Below are positions 62,247 through 64,000 of a stretch of DNA of 64,000 nt, piece by piece. Every line of letters starts with the position of its first letter. Within the stretch, counting starts at the first letter, position 1. Location of the stretch: assembly GCA_963775295.1 (NCBI GenBank), contig CAVZIK010000006.1, positions 2,604,001-2,668,000 of the forward strand, in the 5' to 3' direction. This stretch comes from JAMDEO01 sp963775295 (GTDB lineage Bacteria; Actinomycetota; Thermoleophilia; RBG-16-64-13). The notes under the pieces are model-generated. The model had not been told where the DNA came from and searched no databases. It worked only from the letters and a program-made list of their open reading frames with translations. The position numbers and the translations under genes are program-made.

Positions 62247-63914
62247 GTGGCTATGACGACCGGCAAGGACGCATTCATCGACGTACTGCGTACCGAGGGC
62301 GTGGAGTACGTTTTCGGCATCCCAGGCGCCACCGAAATCCAGTTCATGGACGCTTTCGACAAGGCGCCGGACGTCCGTTACGTGCTTGGCCTGCACGAGG
62401 TGGTCTGTGCCGGCATGGCGGAAGGTTACGCCAGAGCCACAGGGAGACCAGGCTTTCTCAACCTTCACACCGCCACCGGCGTGGCGGCGGCCTCTCCCCT
62501 ACTCTACAACGCCCACACGGGGCGGGTCCCAATGGTCGTCACAGCCGGTCAGAACGACACCAGACTTCTGCAGCGAGATCCGCAACTCACCGGGGATATC
62601 GTCGGGATAGGCAGGATTCACGGTAAGTGGAGTACTGAACTCGTCCATGCGACCGACATCCCCACAGCCCTCCGGCGAGCCTTCAAGATGGCCCTGCAGC
62701 CGCCCATGGGACCGGTGCTCGTCTCCATCCCTCAGAACGTGTTGACACAGGAATTCGACTATCGCTCTGAACCGCCGACGAGGGTTTTCGGACGGACGCG
62801 TCCCGAGACTGGCGCAGTCGCACGAGCGGCGGAAATCATCGAGAAGGCGCAGCGGCCGCTCCTACTCGTGGACAGCGGAGTCACGCGCTGCGACGCCCTT
62901 GCCGAAGTGGTCCAACTGGCCGAACTGACGGGAGCCCGCGTGCAGCAGGTTTGGATGGCCGACGTCAATTTTCCGGTGACCCACCCACAGTACTTGGGAG
63001 ATCTCGACCTCATCTCGCCCGGAGGGAGGGACATCCTTGCGCAGGCCGACGTTCTTATCGGTGTTGGTTGCCCTCTCTTTGCCGAGGGGTTCCTTGACGC
63101 ACAGCCGTTGCTGTCTGAAGGGGCCAAGATCGTCCACATCGACGACGACCCCTGGGAACTCGGCAAGAACATGTCCACGGATTGCGCGGTACTGGGAGAC
63201 GTCAAGGCGGTTCTGGCGGAACTGAACGCGATCCTGGAGGCCTCGCTTTCGTCTGAAGCTAGAAGTTTAGCGGGTCGAAGGGCACACGAACTGGCGCTCG
63301 AGAAGGCCGCGTCAGAGAATGCGCTCCGCAGCCGGGCCGCCGTGGAATGGGGCCACACGCCCATAGCCATCACCCGATTGATGGCAGAGATTGCGCGAGT
63401 CTCGCGGCCGGGGACCCTTGTTGTGGACGAGTGCTGGTCGGCGTCTTCCATCCTCAGGCAGACTCTCGACTTGTCAAGGCCATTGAGCTTCTTCCGCTCG
63501 CGGCAGGGTGGAAGCATCGGGTCGGGCCTTCCCTGCGCTCTGGGTGTCAAGTTGGCACTGCCAGGCGGGGACGTCGTCGCAGTAGTTGGCGACGGCAGCG
63601 CCGCCTGGTCCATGCAGACCCTGTGGACGGCGGCGCGCTACCAGATCCCGGTTACCTACGTAATCACCAACAACGCGACCTACCGTCAGGTCAAGCTGGT
63701 CCGCAAGGCGGTGCTGGGTGACTATCCCTTGGACGAGAGGCACGAAGGCATGGAGATAGATCGGCCGGTGATCGACTTCAGCGCTTTGGCCGGATCCATG
63801 GGCGTGCGGGCGGAGCGAGTCGCGGATTCAAACGACCTGCAGCGAGCGCTTGCCGAGGCAATTACTTCCGGGGAACCGCGGGTCGTGGAGGTGATGACGG
63901 AGGTCCCCGCCTAG
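62247..63914 (+). CDS. ThDP-dependent decarboxylase-like enzyme (benzoylformate decarboxylase/ALS-like)
   Basis: 555 residues, three domains. Pyr domain EYVFGIPGATEIQFMDAF with catalytic Glu in GLHEVVCAGMAEGYARATGR; central domain RPLLLVDSGVTRCDALAE; PP domain with the ThDP/Mg motif VVGDGSAAWSMQTLWTAARY and TYVITNNATY. Closest in feel to benzoylformate decarboxylase and acetolactate-synthase-like proteins; substrate unknown. GTG 62247 or ATG 62253 starts it. Coupled to the lactonase-like gene upstream, so a shared small-molecule pathway is likely. Confidence 0.87.
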   Translation: MAMTTGKDAFIDVLRTEGVEYVFGIPGATEIQFMDAFDKAPDVRYVLGLHEVVCAGMAEGYARATGRPGFLNLHTATGVAAASPLLYNAHTGRVPMVVTAGQNDTRLLQRDPQLTGDIVGIGRIHGKWSTELVHATDIPTALRRAFKMALQPPMGPVLVSIPQNVLTQEFDYRSEPPTRVFGRTRPETGAVARAAEIIEKAQRPLLLVDSGVTRCDALAEVVQLAELTGARVQQVWMADVNFPVTHPQYLGDLDLISPGGRDILAQADVLIGVGCPLFAEGFLDAQPLLSEGAKIVHIDDDPWELGKNMSTDCAVLGDVKAVLAELNAILEASLSSEARSLAGRRAHELALEKAASENALRSRAAVEWGHTPIAITRLMAEIARVSRPGTLVVDECWSASSILRQTLDLSRPLSFFRSRQGGSIGSGLPCALGVKLALPGGDVVAVVGDGSAAWSMQTLWTAARYQIPVTYVITNNATYRQVKLVRKAVLGDYPLDERHEGMEIDRPVIDFSALAGSMGVRAERVADSNDLQRALAEAITSGEPRVVEVMTEVPA

Positions 63915-63935
63915 GAACCCCTTGCCCACAACTGA

Positions 63936-64000
63936 CTAATTCACCCGGATCGTCGTGGTGAGTTGAGGCAGCGCGTTGCCCGGGCTGTCGCCCGTGCTCG
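63936..64000 (-). CDS. Possible 3' end of a gene entering from the right
   Basis: Minus strand reads STGDSPGNALPQLTTTIRVN then a stop at 63936-63938, running off the window edge. The beta-strand-like ending could be the C-terminus of a convergent gene, but 20 residues are too few to name a family. Confidence 0.3.
   Translation of the reverse strand, partial: STGDSPGNALPQLTTTIRVN

Noticed and set aside
1..64000. CRISPR array, rRNA operon or intact transposase gene
   Set aside because: No regularly spaced repeats, no rRNA-like conserved stretches and no DDE transposase frame were seen.

Overview
The window looks like a chromosomal segment of a high-GC actinobacterium (Actinomycetota), probably from a deep-branching anaerobic lineage near Coriobacteriia or Geothermincolia. 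Evidence: a MihF-type integration host factor directly before gmk; the order rpsP-khpA-rimM-trmD-(lepB)-rplS-lepB-rnhB-yraN-comM; a GTP-type PEP carboxykinase; frequent GTG and TTG starts; and PyrK with a class 1B PyrD, which fits an anaerobic style of pyrimidine synthesis. The phylum call is fairly firm; the class is inference.

Layout. 1-1.24 kb: serine acetyltransferase and a yjbQ fragment cut after 34 codons. 1.24-23.26 kb: an accessory island rich in defence-type genes. It holds an ankyrin protein and a NucS-like nuclease fused to a PUA/EVE-like domain, an XRE regulator, a 1385-residue nuclease-STAND ATPase (Avs-like), a PHP-SMC-like ATPase (TrlF-like), a one-polypeptide nuclease-methyltransferase (type ISP/IIG-like), an FRG-domain protein, a HEPN-like protein with a zinc knuckle, a TPR protein, and a frameshifted large serine recombinase. 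Two tRNA-3'-end-like sequences with neighbouring hairpins lie in the same orientation about 5 kb apart and bracket the FRG/HEPN/TPR cassette. The recombinase end of the island abuts comM, which is cut at codons that normally sit mid-gene.

23.26-38.4 kb: a minus-strand housekeeping run, transcribed plsX-acpP-rnc-smc-ftsY-ffh-rpsP-khpA-rimM-trmD-lepB-rplS-lepB-rnhB-yraN-comM. A divergent MutY-like glycosylase without an Fe-S cluster is set into it. 38.4-40.3 kb: the primary sigma factor with a clear promoter and terminator, and a small ORF. 40.3-48.1 kb: minus-strand carB-pyrK-pyrD, then mihF-gmk-rpoZ-coaBC. mihF appears leaderless and gmk has no standard start codon.

48.1-64 kb: a metabolic mosaic. 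It includes ModD, a PAS protein with a zinc-ribbon-like tail, carbamate kinase, a PAP2 phosphatase, an MFS transporter, a MoaD-Mut7-C protein, an aminotransferase, PEP carboxykinase, a class II aldolase, an isochorismatase-type hydrolase, an NTF2-like protein, a CDGSH protein, a lactonase-like metallo-beta-lactamase-fold protein with altered metal ligands, and a ThDP-dependent decarboxylase-like enzyme. The best places to look for undescribed biology are the FRG-HEPN-TPR cassette and the small-ORF/NucS-EVE/ankyrin cluster.
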